Source of the DNA: JALXDT01 sp964634755
Lineage (GTDB): Bacteria > Acidobacteriota > Aminicenantia > JAMOAD01
Direction of reading: 5' to 3'
Assembly (NCBI GenBank): GCA_964634755.1
Contig: CAZWJH010000021.1
Coordinates: forward strand, 1 to 30,602
Length of the DNA stretch: 30,602 bases
A program made the position numbers and the translations under genes. The notes beneath the pieces were generated by a model, which was not told the origin of the DNA, did no database searches, and saw only the letters and a program-made list of their open reading frames with translations. Position 1 is the stretch's first letter; every line of letters starts with the position of its first letter. Below, in pieces: positions 1 through 8,556 of the stretch.

Positions 1-5
1 ATATG

Positions 6-52
6 TGACATAATTTTTTGTAACTTTTTATGACATTTTTAATTTGTAACTT
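6..52. repeat. Imperfect tandem direct repeat, two 21-22 bp copies
   Basis: Two copies sharing a TGACAT start and a TTTGTAACTT end lie at 6-26 and 31-52, about 25 bp apart. They sit upstream of the rpmE promoter and could be a paired protein-binding site or the tail of a longer array cut by the window edge. Seen directly; function unknown. Confidence 0.4.
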
Positions 53-69
53 CAACTCAGCTCCTTCTG

Positions 70-98
70 TTGAATTAGTTCAAAAGAAATGATAAAAT
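70..98 (+). promoter_or_regulatory. Candidate sigma70 promoter of rpmE
   Basis: TTGAAT (70-75), a 17-base spacer and TAAAAT (93-98) lie just upstream of the rpmE Shine-Dalgarno (GGAGG, 111-115). The predicted start near 105 gives a leader of about 16 bases. Hexamers and spacing are seen; activity is inferred. Confidence 0.55.
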
Positions 99-120
99 AT
101 GGTCTCTCATGGAGGTAAAG

Positions 121-333
121 ATGAAAAAAGATATACATCCTTGGTATGGAGAATGTACGGTTATTTGTGCATGTGGCAATACATTTAAAACAAGAGCCAC
201 AAAAAAAGAAATAAGAGTTGAAATCTGTTCACAATGCCATCCTTTTTATACAGGTAAACAAAAGTTTGTAGATACTGCAGGTAAGATTGAAAAATTTAAG
301 AAAAAATATGGAGATAGTTATTTAAAACAATAA
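121..333 (+). CDS. rpmE: 50S ribosomal protein L31 (zinc-binding type)
   Basis: Small basic protein of the large ribosomal subunit, 70 residues from the chosen start. The opening MKKDIHPWYGECTVICACGN and two CxC/CxxC pairs (CAC near residue 16-18, CSQC near 37-40) are typical of the zinc-binding L31 form. An in-frame ATG at 109 exists, but GGAGG at 111-115 sits five bases before the ATG at 121, so the later start is preferred. Followed 16 bases downstream by prfA in the same direction, a common pairing in bacteria (rho is often upstream but lies outside the window). Confidence 0.95.
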   Translation: MKKDIHPWYGECTVICACGNTFKTRATKKEIRVEICSQCHPFYTGKQKFVDTAGKIEKFKKKYGDSYLKQ

Positions 334-349
334 TCATCAATTATAATTA

Positions 350-1444
350 ATGTTAAAAAAATTAGATTCACTCGAAAAGAGATATGGTGATATTGTAAAA
401 TTATTATCACAGGAAGAAATAGTAAAAGATTTTACAAAATACCGTGATCTATCTAAAGAATTGTCTCAGATAGAACCAATAATAAAGAAATATAGAGAAT
501 ATAAGAAGATAGAAAATCAAATTCAAGAAGATAAAACCTTATTAAAAAGTAGTGACAAAGAGCTGAAAGAACTTGCAGAAGAAGAAATAAAAAGGCTTGA
601 AAATGAAAAACAAACATTAGAAGATGAAATTAAGAAATTATTGATAAAGAGCAAAGAAGAAGATAAAAAGAACATTATTTTAGAAATAAGAGCAGGAACA
701 GGAGGAGAAGAAGCTGCCCTTTTTGCTTCAGAACTTTTCAGAATGTACAGCAGATATGCAGAAAAAAATAATTGGAAAATAGAAATTTTGAGCTCTAATT
801 TTTCTGATTTAAAAGGGATTAAAGAAATATCCGCTTCTATAAAAGGGGATAAGGCTTTTATCAAGCTTCAATATGAAAGCGGAGTTCACAGAGTTCAAAG
901 AGTCCCTCAAACCGAAGCTTCAGGAAGAATTCATACATCCACTGCAACAGTTGCAGTACTACCGGAACCAGAAGCTGTTGATGTTAAAATTGATCCTAAA
1001 GATCTTAGAATTGATGCTTTTTCTGCTTCCGGTCCTGGCGGACAAAATGTAAATAGAAATTATACGGCAATAAGAATTACCCATATTACAACCGGAATCG
1101 TCGTAAGTATCCAGGATGAAAAATCACAGCATAAGAATAAAGAAAAAGCCTTAAGAATATTAAGGACAAAACTTTATGAAATAGAAAGAAGAAAGAAAGA
1201 AGAAGAAATCGCCAAAAAAAGAAAATCTCAAGTTGGAAAAGGCGAAAGAAGCGAAAAAATCAGGACCTATAACTTCCCTCAAAACAGAGTAACAGATCAC
1301 AGAATTAACATGAGCATCTACAATTTAAACGAATTCCTTAATGGTGAAATGGATGAAATAATAGATGCCCTATTAACATATTTTGAATCAAAAAAATTGG
1401 AAGAAGAGCTTGCCTCCTTTGACGAAAATAAAGGAAATAATTAG
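350..1444 (+). CDS. prfA: Peptide chain release factor 1
   Basis: Recognises UAA and UAG at the ribosomal A site and triggers peptide release. 364 residues, normal family length. The N-terminal coiled-coil helices (about 1-110) are followed by the stop-codon recognition tripeptide PQT at 186-188 (a PxT motif, RF1 rather than RF2) and the catalytic GGQ at 230-232 within SGPGGQNVN. The conserved stretch near 'RTYNFPQNRVTDHRIN' is present. No good Shine-Dalgarno precedes the ATG, so translation may depend on read-in from rpmE 16 bases upstream. Its GGQ is methylated by the product of the next gene, prmC, which overlaps its 3' end. Confidence 0.97.
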   Translation: MLKKLDSLEKRYGDIVKLLSQEEIVKDFTKYRDLSKELSQIEPIIKKYREYKKIENQIQEDKTLLKSSDKELKELAEEEIKRLENEKQTLEDEIKKLLIKSKEEDKKNIILEIRAGTGGEEAALFASELFRMYSRYAEKNNWKIEILSSNFSDLKGIKEISASIKGDKAFIKLQYESGVHRVQRVPQTEASGRIHTSTATVAVLPEPEAVDVKIDPKDLRIDAFSASGPGGQNVNRNYTAIRITHITTGIVVSIQDEKSQHKNKEKALRILRTKLYEIERRKKEEEIAKKRKSQVGKGERSEKIRTYNFPQNRVTDHRINMSIYNLNEFLNGEMDEIIDALLTYFESKKLEEELASFDENKGNN

Positions 1445-2249
1445 AGAAGCATCACTAAAACTTAAAGAAGTTAGTGGAAATCCCCAACTTGAAGCTATAA
1501 TCTTATTGGAGCACATTTTAAAAATTTCAAGAGAGCAAATCCTTGTAAATTATGAAGAATCATTAAAAGAAGAAGATACTACTAAGTACAATAAGATTAT
1601 AAGCAAAAGAATCCATAAAAGAATTCCACTTTCCTATCTCATAGGCTCTAGAGAATTTTATTCACTAAAATTTATCACTACCCCTGATGTTCTAATCCCC
1701 AGAATAGAAACAGAAGGCCTTGTTGACCTTGCTCTTGATTTTTTAAAAAAAAGGAAAAATCCAAGAATTCTTGATATAGGAACAGGAAGTGGAAATATTA
1801 TTATTTCAATAGCAAAAAATTACCCAAAACCAGCAAAATTTTTTGCCTCTGATACTTCAATAAAAGCTCTAAAGATTGCAAAAGAGAATTCTCTGTTTCA
1901 TAAAACAAGAATAAATTTTTTCTGTTCAAATCTTTTTAAAGCAATTAAAAAAAAATCGACTTTTGATTTAATTGTATCAAACCCACCCTATGTGAGTAAA
2001 AAAGAATATGAAAAGGTTTCGCCGGAAGTCAAAAACGAGCCAAAAAATGCACTCATTGCTAATGATAACGGGATATTTTTCATAAAAAGAATAATCAATC
2101 TGTCAGAAAAATATTTAAAAAAGAATGGAAATCTAATCATAGAAATTGGTGATACACAAAAAGGAATTTTAGAAAAAGAGTTTCCTTTTCTTTCCTTTCA
2201 CAAAGATATTTTTAAAAGATGGAGATTTATTTCTTTTGAAAAAAAATAA
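1410..2249 (+). CDS. prmC: Release factor glutamine methyltransferase PrmC
   Basis: SAM-dependent N5-glutamine methyltransferase that modifies the GGQ glutamine of release factors. N-terminal helical domain, then the SAM-binding motif LDIGTGSG (about residues 121-128) and the catalytic NPPY (191-194), followed by the expected P-E-V..EP segment. The reading frame opens inside prfA with TTG codons at 1383, 1410 and 1419 and no ATG at the expected N-terminus. 1410 is chosen because GGAAG lies six bases upstream; 1419 would also give a normal N-terminus. The 30-odd base overlap with prfA suggests translational coupling. It ends one base from the convergent gene, so any terminator must lie inside coding sequence. 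Confidence 0.93.
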   Translation: MPPLTKIKEIIREASLKLKEVSGNPQLEAIILLEHILKISREQILVNYEESLKEEDTTKYNKIISKRIHKRIPLSYLIGSREFYSLKFITTPDVLIPRIETEGLVDLALDFLKKRKNPRILDIGTGSGNIIISIAKNYPKPAKFFASDTSIKALKIAKENSLFHKTRINFFCSNLFKAIKKKSTFDLIVSNPPYVSKKEYEKVSPEVKNEPKNALIANDNGIFFIKRIINLSEKYLKKNGNLIIEIGDTQKGILEKEFPFLSFHKDIFKRWRFISFEKK

Positions 2250-2250
2250 T

Positions 2251-2598
2251 TCAAAGCTTCCTTATTATTTTTTCTTTTTCTTTTGAAAAATAAAAATTAA
2301 CTTTACCAAAAGGAGTTGAATTATCAAAAATTGCGATTAAAAAGTACTCATCATTTAACTTAAACAGATAAATATTAAGTTTATTCTCCAATTTTAGAAA
2401 ACTTGACAATATCTCTGATTTCATGGTTTCATGGGAGAATTTTATTTCACTTAAAAGAATTTCCGATAATTCCGCTATTTTTTCTTCGGAATCCTCAAAG
2501 CTGTCTTTTACCTCATATACAGGAAATCCATCTTTTCCCATTATTCCAATATATTCCAGATTCAAACTTTTTTTTAACTCTTTTAAAAGTTCAAACAC
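2251..2598 (-). CDS. Roadblock/LC7 (MglB-like) small protein
   Basis: 115 residues, no signal or membrane segment. The alternating helix/strand layout and an N-terminal stretch resembling 'LEYIGIMGKDGFPVYE' fit the Roadblock/LC7 fold, whose bacterial members (MglB) act as GTPase-activating partners of small Ras-like GTPases such as MglA. Its start overlaps the end of the TPR gene by 8 bases, and it is the last gene of the pil cluster. MglA/MglB systems control pole choice of type IV pili in Myxococcus and Thermus, so a polarity or assembly role is a reasonable inference. No MglA-like GTPase is in the window. The family call rests on pattern only. Confidence 0.6.
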   Translation of the reverse strand: MFELLKELKKSLNLEYIGIMGKDGFPVYEVKDSFEDSEEKIAELSEILLSEIKFSHETMKSEILSSFLKLENKLNIYLFKLNDEYFLIAIFDNSTPFGKVNFYFSKEKEKIIRKL

Positions 2599-3508
2599 TC
2601 CTTTTCATCCTCCTATTAAGCTTATTAAGAAAAGATTCATAAAATTTAAGGCCTGTTCGTTTGTATCCTCTCAAAGCAGATAGAGACTTACCTTTTTTGT
2701 ACAGTTTATAAAATATTTTCTGAGCCTCATAATATTTACCCTGTTTTTCCAAAATATCCGCCATAGAGACAGTTGTGTATAAATCTTCCTCAGAAATCAC
2801 TTCCCTTTCTACCTGCTCACTACTATCATCTTTAGCTTTTTCTTTCTCTGGTAAAATATCTCTATTAGTTGTAATTGTATCTTCAAAGCCCTCATGAAAG
2901 TTATCTTCTTTTTTTTCTTCTATAGATTCTGCAAAAGTAGGTTTCTCCCCTTTTTCAATTACTTCATCCTTATCCAGCATCTCTTCTTCTGCTTCAACTT
3001 TAATACCATCATTCTCCACTTCTTCTGAAATAACCTCCTCCTCACTAGAAAGGGCTATTTTTTCCCTGTCTGCTTCTGCGTTAAACTCTTCTTTTTCTTC
3101 ACTCTCCACAAGATCATCTTCAGGTGGTGCTCCTTCTGAGGACTTATCCTCTCCCAAAATCTTTTTTAGTCTTTCTATCTCAGAAACAGATTTTGTGTCG
3201 CCGGGATTTAAAAATAATATTTTATTATACTCATCAATAGCTCTTTTTATATCTCCTTTTTTCTCATAAATATCAGCTAAGAAAAAATGAATTATAGAGC
3301 TACCAGGATTGGTTTTAATTAGCTCATCACACATAAATTTAGCTTCATTTAATCTCTCTTTCTCAATAAGAGCCCTTATCTTATAGATTTTTAATGTTTG
3401 GGAATATGGGAAATTTTCAACTGCCTCTTCAGAAAGTTTAAGAAGCTCATCCCATTCCTTTTTATTTTCATGTATTTCTAATTTTTCAAGATATTCAATA
3501 AGTTCCAT
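2591..3508 (-). CDS. Tetratricopeptide-repeat protein with acidic linker
   Basis: About 305 residues, soluble, no signal peptide. N-terminal TPR-like helix pairs (about residues 5-115, including a clear 'AIDEYNKILFLNPGD' repeat) are followed by a long, highly acidic Glu/Asp/Lys/Ser-rich linker (about 120-235) that is probably disordered. A last TPR-like unit ('QGKYYEAQKIFYKLYKKG') and a basic tail close the protein. The ATG at 3508 is taken as the start; a GTG at 3520 overlapping the previous stop is possible. The order lipoprotein-TPR-Roadblock behind pilQ suggests a scaffold linking the pilus machinery to the Roadblock protein. The specific function is unknown. Confidence 0.8.
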   Translation of the reverse strand: MELIEYLEKLEIHENKKEWDELLKLSEEAVENFPYSQTLKIYKIRALIEKERLNEAKFMCDELIKTNPGSSIIHFFLADIYEKKGDIKRAIDEYNKILFLNPGDTKSVSEIERLKKILGEDKSSEGAPPEDDLVESEEKEEFNAEADREKIALSSEEEVISEEVENDGIKVEAEEEMLDKDEVIEKGEKPTFAESIEEKKEDNFHEGFEDTITTNRDILPEKEKAKDDSSEQVEREVISEEDLYTTVSMADILEKQGKYYEAQKIFYKLYKKGKSLSALRGYKRTGLKFYESFLNKLNRRMKRSV

Positions 3509-3512
3509 ATCT

Positions 3513-3965
3513 TTATTCACTAAAAACTACAGTTGCTTGGGCAGTTAAAATTCTATTATTAAACAAATACGGATCACCACTTACATGAGCAACAATTTTT
3601 ACATAATGGATTCCAAAAAGCACATCAGGGGCATATAGTGTGCTCTCAAAAATACCATTTTCATCTGTTCTTCCTGAGCTTGGATTAAGTGAACCGAATC
3701 TTGAATATGAAGTACCATCATAAGTAGTGATTATAAGGCTAACATTAGCATTTTTAATAGGGCCAAGATTACTAAGAACTTTTACTATTACATTAGTGTT
3801 TTCTCCAGCATTTAAAACCGTTTTACCAACATTTATCATTGCATATAAGTCTTTAACCGCAGGCCCTGTAAAATCAGGAGCAGTGTACTCATTTCTTTTG
3901 CAGGAATTTAAAAGAAAAAAGCTTACAGTCACTATTAATAAAACAATTAATATTTTATTTTTCAT
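3513..3965 (-). CDS. Lipoprotein with Ig-like (Big_1-type) fold
   Basis: 150 residues from the ATG at 3965, preceded by GGGAGG with good spacing; an ATG 15 bases upstream overlaps that site and is rejected. A lipoprotein signal ends in LLNSC (Cys22). The rest looks like one bacterial immunoglobulin-like domain: 'VGKTVLNAGENTNVIVKV', then 'GPIKNANVSLII' and 'GRTDENGIFESTLYAPD', the pattern of invasin/Big_1 domains where a variable strand pair is followed by a Thr/Asp-Glu-Asn-Gly turn. Located in the pil cluster between another lipoprotein and the TPR gene, so it may sit at the outer membrane near the secretin. Exact role unknown. Confidence 0.75.
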   Translation of the reverse strand: MKNKILIVLLIVTVSFFLLNSCKRNEYTAPDFTGPAVKDLYAMINVGKTVLNAGENTNVIVKVLSNLGPIKNANVSLIITTYDGTSYSRFGSLNPSSGRTDENGIFESTLYAPDVLFGIHYVKIVAHVSGDPYLFNNRILTAQATVVFSE

Positions 3966-3982
3966 TTCACTTCCTCCCATTG

Positions 3983-4576
3983 TTATTTATCCGCCCAGTC
4001 GGCAAAATAAACATCTATATTACCTTCTATCTCCATCTGATGTCCTGCCATATCTTCTGCATAAAATGTCACATGAGCTGTTGTTTGAATTACATCCTCA
4101 TTTCCTCCTCCAACTAATCTAATTAAAGGAGGTTCCAACTTGGCTCTTACTGGAACAATCACAAAAGAAAATTTAGTCGCTGTATTAACTTTTACAGACA
4201 CATTAATGTCCTCAACAAAAGTGTAAGGAACATCCACTCCCTCTTTATTCTTTCCATCATGTCTCGTAAAGGAAACTCTGTACCTTTTAATAATAACATC
4301 TCCATAATATGAAGAATCAGCATCAGGATTAAGCGGAACATTTCTAACTTCTGCCGTTGCAAGATCTTCCTGAACGGAACAGCTGCTAGTTTCTTTATTT
4401 AATATACATACATCAGAATCTATAACTGTTTTTGTACCTTCGCTATCAAGTAAATTATCAAGAATAAGAGTGCTTCCTGATCTTGTTTTGTTCTCTATTG
4501 CATTACAGGAGTTAAAATAGAAGAGTATCATGCTTCCTAACACAACAAAAAGTAAAATTATTTTTATTTTTTTCAT
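3983..4576 (-). CDS. Uncharacterised lipoprotein of the pil cluster
   Basis: 197 residues; lipoprotein signal with Cys24 in FYFNSC. GGGAGG lies before the ATG. I do not recognise a named family. The mature part is mostly beta-strand-like, with short aspartate/serine segments and a C-terminal half ('KFSFVIVPVRAKLEPPL', then 'TAHVTFYAEDMAGHQMEIEG') that reads like a sandwich domain. It contains two extra cysteines near residues 56 and 66 that could form a disulfide in the periplasm. It follows pilQ by 13 bases and precedes another lipoprotein by 17, so it is probably co-transcribed with the pilus genes. A pilotin-like or secretin-associated role is a guess from position only. Confidence 0.7.
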   Translation of the reverse strand: MKKIKIILLFVVLGSMILFYFNSCNAIENKTRSGSTLILDNLLDSEGTKTVIDSDVCILNKETSSCSVQEDLATAEVRNVPLNPDADSSYYGDVIIKRYRVSFTRHDGKNKEGVDVPYTFVEDINVSVKVNTATKFSFVIVPVRAKLEPPLIRLVGGGNEDVIQTTAHVTFYAEDMAGHQMEIEGNIDVYFADWADK

Positions 4577-4589
4577 TTTTCTCTCCTCC

Positions 4590-6779
4590 CTACCTAACTA
4601 TTCTTGGAGTAATAAAAATCAATAACTCTCTATTTGTTCCAACTCTTTGAGTCCCTCTAAACAAGAAGCCTATTATCGGAATTTTGCCCAACCCTGGAAC
4701 TGTATTTTTTGTTATACTATCCTCAACCTTATAAATTCCACCAATAACGGTTGTTCCTCCATCTTTAACAAGAACAGAGGTCTTTGCTCTTTGAGTGATA
4801 ATAGGGGGAATTCCATTAACAAGATTAGAAAAGTCTGCATTATCATTTCTTATCTCAATTGTCATAATTATAGTACCTTCAGCTGTAATATGAGGGGTTA
4901 CGTGAAGTTCAAGAGCAGCATTAACATACCTGGTAGAAACTGTATTGTATGCTACAGTTTGAACTGGAATCATTTTACCTTGAATAACATCAGCCTTAGT
5001 ATTATCTTGAGTAGTAACTTCAGGCATGGATAAAATTTTTGCTTTACCCTTATTCTCAAGAGCTGTAAGGGCAGCATCAAGTCTAAAAGTATCAAGCACA
5101 TTTCCTAAAGTAATACCTATTCCGCTTGAATATGCTGGAGCTGGTAAATTCACTGCATAACCGCCCAACGGGCCGTAAATCCCTTGCTGGGAAGCAACAC
5201 TATTACCTGCTACTGTAATATTATTGGGAAACTTTAAAGATGTTTGGTTTCCATAATAATAATTACTTATGCCTTTAAACCCCCATTGAATTCCAAGATT
5301 TCGAGCATAATTTGATGTTGTTTCAACAATTCTTGCTTTTATATTCACCTGTAAATTGGGAGTATCCAAAATATCAATCATTTTATCAATAACTTGCACT
5401 TTAGGAACAACATCAGACACGATAATAGTATTTGTTCTTTGATCTATTAAAATTTTTCCTCTTTTACTTAATTGTGATTTCAACAATGGTTCCACTGCTT
5501 TCACTCTTGCATAGGATAATGTCCTGGTAAGAACTTTTAGAGGCCCTGATAATTTTTTAGCCTCCATAAGTTTTCTGTTTTCTTCCTCTTCTCTTGCCAA
5601 AACATCAGTTTTACCAACCCTTAAAACATTTCCTTCAAGCACTTTCCCCAGTTTGTTTGATTTTAATATCAAATCAAGAGCCTGATCCCACGGAATCTTA
5701 ATTAATTCGCAAGTAACCTTACCGGAAACTCCGGGATCAATAATTAAATTTAAGCCAGCTCTAACAGCTATCTCTCTTAAAACATCTCTAATATCAGCGT
5801 CTTTTAATCTTAGAGAGATTAATGCTCCTTTGTAAATACTCTCTTCACTATGAAGTGTTTTTGCTTCAAACTTTTTAGTGTTTGCTTTTTCAATAGGAAC
5901 TACTTTTATTTTCTTATTTACAACTTTCCTTACTTTTCTCTCATTCACTTTTTCAATAGCTTTGGCAATAATCTTTTTATCTTTTTTTACTACATTGTCA
6001 ATTTTCTTCTCTTTTATAAAATTATCATTTCTTATCTTTACTGCACTATTCTTTACATTTATAATCAATTCTTCCTCGCTTTCATCAACGCTATAATTGA
6101 TAATATTCTTCTTTAAATCAAAAACAAGCCTTGTCACTTTTTGAGGAACTACTTTGTTTTGTCCTACTCTTACCCTTGAAATATCAGAGAATTGAACAGA
6201 AAAAATATTTCTTCTTACTCTGTTTTTTGTATCATAAAGATCAAATACCAATCTTCTGGGATTATCAACATAAAATACATCATAAGTAGGAATATCACCA
6301 TTAAACTTAAGATGTATTTTTAAATCATCTCCCACACTTTCAATTGCGAGATCATTTAAAAGGATATTACTTGTTTCACCATTAACAATTGGTGCATTCA
6401 CTGTTTTATAAATCTCAACAATAACATTCGTTCCTTTCTTGTAAATTCTAAAAGGAGCGGATGTCTCCATTTTTAAATGAGAGTAAAGCTCTCCACTCTT
6501 TTCTTCAAAAGAAATACCTTTAACTATTCCATTACCCTCAATCTCCCCTTTATTCTCAGCAGAAACTCCTTTAAACCTCAAAACAATCTCTTTTGTATTA
6601 CCTTCATTTTCAAAGAAATCAGGTATTTCACTAAATTCATTGGTTCCCACAAAAACCACTTTCAAGCTCTTCGCGTCATTTTTAAAATAAGTTTTTACAA
6701 TTTTATTCTGGTAGGCCATCAAAAAGCTTCCGATGAATATAAGCACCGAAACTATCGTAAACACTTTAAGCTTTTTCAT
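4590..6779 (-). CDS. pilQ: Type IV pilus secretin PilQ
   Basis: Outer-membrane secretin channel through which the pilus passes. 729 residues from the ATG at 6779, chosen because GGAGG at 6785-6789 is well placed; longer starts lie upstream of this site. Signal peptide (about 1-22), two AMIN-like beta domains (about 35-235) for peptidoglycan/septal binding, a Lys/Arg/Asn-rich linker (about 235-305), an STN domain ('DADIRDVLREIAVRAGLNLI'), one N-domain ('TNTIIVSDVVPKVQVIDKMI') and the C-terminal secretin barrel ending 'NRELLIFITPRIVR' after 'VPGLGKIPIIGFLFRG'. The 70-residue basic linker is long. Follows pilP by 16 bases, inside which its ribosome site lies. Confidence 0.95.
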   Translation of the reverse strand: MKKLKVFTIVSVLIFIGSFLMAYQNKIVKTYFKNDAKSLKVVFVGTNEFSEIPDFFENEGNTKEIVLRFKGVSAENKGEIEGNGIVKGISFEEKSGELYSHLKMETSAPFRIYKKGTNVIVEIYKTVNAPIVNGETSNILLNDLAIESVGDDLKIHLKFNGDIPTYDVFYVDNPRRLVFDLYDTKNRVRRNIFSVQFSDISRVRVGQNKVVPQKVTRLVFDLKKNIINYSVDESEEELIINVKNSAVKIRNDNFIKEKKIDNVVKKDKKIIAKAIEKVNERKVRKVVNKKIKVVPIEKANTKKFEAKTLHSEESIYKGALISLRLKDADIRDVLREIAVRAGLNLIIDPGVSGKVTCELIKIPWDQALDLILKSNKLGKVLEGNVLRVGKTDVLAREEEENRKLMEAKKLSGPLKVLTRTLSYARVKAVEPLLKSQLSKRGKILIDQRTNTIIVSDVVPKVQVIDKMIDILDTPNLQVNIKARIVETTSNYARNLGIQWGFKGISNYYYGNQTSLKFPNNITVAGNSVASQQGIYGPLGGYAVNLPAPAYSSGIGITLGNVLDTFRLDAALTALENKGKAKILSMPEVTTQDNTKADVIQGKMIPVQTVAYNTVSTRYVNAALELHVTPHITAEGTIIMTIEIRNDNADFSNLVNGIPPIITQRAKTSVLVKDGGTTVIGGIYKVEDSITKNTVPGLGKIPIIGFLFRGTQRVGTNRELLIFITPRIVR

Positions 6780-6795
6780 CTTCTCCTCCATAATA

Positions 6796-7287
6796 TTATT
6801 CCTTCGAATTTTCATCTATATTTATTCTTTTAATAATTTCTCTTGTTTTTTTCAGCATTATGGGCGATTTTAAAACCTGAATAAACTTTACATAATCCGC
6901 CCTAACCTCTTCTACAACTCCATCCATTAACTTATCTCCCTTTTTTATAGAGTAAGCTTCACCTTCAGGAGTTACTACCATCGCAGAATACTGTCCTTTA
7001 AAACCAATAATTCCTGTTAATTGAATTTCAGTAATATAAAAAGGTTTTACACCTTTCTGGACCTTCTTTTTAGCAGCTTTTAATCCCTTTAAAAGATCAT
7101 AAAATGGGTCTCTTCTGTTTTGCGGATCATAGTTGTAAAGCAAATTGGAATCGGAAATATTTTTGAATGAATTATTTGCAGGTTTTTCAATGGGAGCTTT
7201 TTTCTCTGTCTTTTGCACAGCAGAAACTCCACTCATACTCAGAAAAATTAACATTACAAATATAGATACAATTTTACTTCCCTTCAT
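6796..7287 (-). CDS. pilP: Type IV pilus assembly protein PilP
   Basis: 163 residues. N-terminal export signal or anchor (about 1-24), without the lipobox cysteine seen in many PilP proteins. Then a proline/lysine-rich flexible stretch, 'NRRDPFYDLL' (the short PilP motif that contacts PilN/PilO) and a C-terminal beta domain, 'LTGIIGFKGQYSAMVVTPEG' with 'YSIKKGDKLMDGVVEEV', typical of the PilP/GspC homology fold. PilP links the inner-membrane PilMNO complex to the PilQ secretin. GGAGG precedes the start and overlaps the end of pilO. A non-lipoprotein PilP is a minor oddity. Confidence 0.9.
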   Translation of the reverse strand: MKGSKIVSIFVMLIFLSMSGVSAVQKTEKKAPIEKPANNSFKNISDSNLLYNYDPQNRRDPFYDLLKGLKAAKKKVQKGVKPFYITEIQLTGIIGFKGQYSAMVVTPEGEAYSIKKGDKLMDGVVEEVRADYVKFIQVLKSPIMLKKTREIIKRINIDENSKE

Positions 7288-7289
7288 TT

Positions 7290-7970
7290 CTACCTCCTTC
7301 TTACCACAACTACTTTCTTTCCTTTTGGCCCTTTATTTTCCTTTTCAATAAAGATATAAGTCTTAGCTAAAACACGAGCAGATATAGTTTCACTTCGTGT
7401 TTGCTTCGTAAGTGCTTTAATCTCAAAATTTGAAATAGTGAAGATCCTCGATAAACTGCACAAATGAACAAAGAATACAGCCAAATCGTGGTAGCCTCCT
7501 CTTAATGAAAGACTTATAGGCCACTCAGCAAAAACATTTTTTACAGCTACTTTTTTATATTTAGTTTTCTCAATATTTCCCTGTCTTACAGTTACTCTTT
7601 GCTTAATAATTATACTCTTCGGAATTTCCCCTTTGGGTGTAAAACTAAGAATTGAAAGATTACAATCTTTTGCTCTTCCTTGTATAATTGTCAAAATCTT
7701 TGCAATCTCTTTTCTATTGGGTAAAATCTCTTGAAGTTTTTCCAAGTTAGCTTTTTTTAACTCTATATCTCTTTGAATCTTATTAATTTCCTTCTTCTTT
7801 CTCTGAAGTGTTTTTATCTCTGATTCTAATTGTGCCTTCTGTTTTTCCAAAGAAAGCACCTCATCCTGCCCCGGACTATAATACATCTTATAATAGATTC
7901 CTATAAACAATAAACCCAACAAAACAAAAACAATTAACTGGCCATACCACGGCAAACTTTTTATATCCAT
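7290..7970 (-). CDS. pilO: Type IV pilus assembly protein PilO
   Basis: 226 residues. Short cytoplasmic start, one membrane helix (about 11-31, 'LIVFVLLGLLFIGIYYKM'), a charged coiled coil (about 38-80), then a ferredoxin-like periplasmic domain. The conserved PilO stretch 'SISLRGGYHDLAVFFVHLCS' is close to the family form. PilO pairs with PilN to form the periplasmic alignment complex. Its start ATG overlaps the pilN stop (TAATG), showing coupling. Confidence 0.93.
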   Translation of the reverse strand: MDIKSLPWYGQLIVFVLLGLLFIGIYYKMYYSPGQDEVLSLEKQKAQLESEIKTLQRKKKEINKIQRDIELKKANLEKLQEILPNRKEIAKILTIIQGRAKDCNLSILSFTPKGEIPKSIIIKQRVTVRQGNIEKTKYKKVAVKNVFAEWPISLSLRGGYHDLAVFFVHLCSLSRIFTISNFEIKALTKQTRSETISARVLAKTYIFIEKENKGPKGKKVVVVRRR

Positions 7971-8554
7971 TATTTCACCTCGGGCATCTTATATTTAAAG
8001 TTGATGTTAAAGCTATAAAATTCAACTCCACCCTTTCTTAACTTTTTCGTGTTTATCAAATTAAAACTAGAAAACTTATTGGTCTTTTCAAGATTCGTGA
8101 TAAATCGTGCGACTAATTCATTTGAAAAGGCATACCCTCTAATTCTAACAAATCCCTCTTTATAACTTAAAAAGGTAAACCATACCTGGTCCGGAATATT
8201 CTTAGATAAAAGATCTATTATCTCCACCGGCACTGTTCTATATTTCTTCAATCTATCAATAATCTCAATTTTCTTATTTATAACTTGCTGTTTTCTCTCT
8301 AGCTCCTTTAACCTTTTTTCAACATTTTTTAACTCAGGACTATTCTTTTTTGCCGTAAGAATATCTATATCCTGCCTTAATTGATCCATCTTACTACTCT
8401 GGCTATACCACATCGCTGCAATAATGAGCACAGTAACAACCATCACTCCAACAAACATATTTGTCAACCTCTTATCAGCTTCCCCCGTGACCAAAGCTTT
8501 TTTCTTTTTACCTTTTTCTCTTTTTTCTGATTTTAGTACATTTATCTTTATCAT
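7970..8554 (-). CDS. pilN: Type IV pilus assembly protein PilN
   Basis: 194 residues. The N-terminal 'IKINVL' is the short peptide that PilN inserts into PilM. It is followed by a basic segment, one membrane helix (about 33-50), a coiled coil (about 55-100) and a small alpha/beta periplasmic domain. Two bases separate it from pilM and it overlaps pilO. Together with PilM, PilO and PilP it forms the inner-membrane subcomplex connecting the assembly motor to the secretin. Confidence 0.92.
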   Translation of the reverse strand: MIKINVLKSEKREKGKKKKALVTGEADKRLTNMFVGVMVVTVLIIAAMWYSQSSKMDQLRQDIDILTAKKNSPELKNVEKRLKELERKQQVINKKIEIIDRLKKYRTVPVEIIDLLSKNIPDQVWFTFLSYKEGFVRIRGYAFSNELVARFITNLEKTNKFSSFNLINTKKLRKGGVEFYSFNINFKYKMPEVK

Positions 8555-8556
8555 CT

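Noticed and set aside
523..864. Minus-strand open frame inside prfA
   Set aside because: Serine/leucine-rich reverse shadow of a Lys/Glu-rich coding region with no ribosome site; prfA itself is certain.
5850..6116. Plus-strand open frames inside pilQ
   Set aside because: Phe/Ile-rich shadows of the Lys/Asn-rich pilQ linker, with no start signals.
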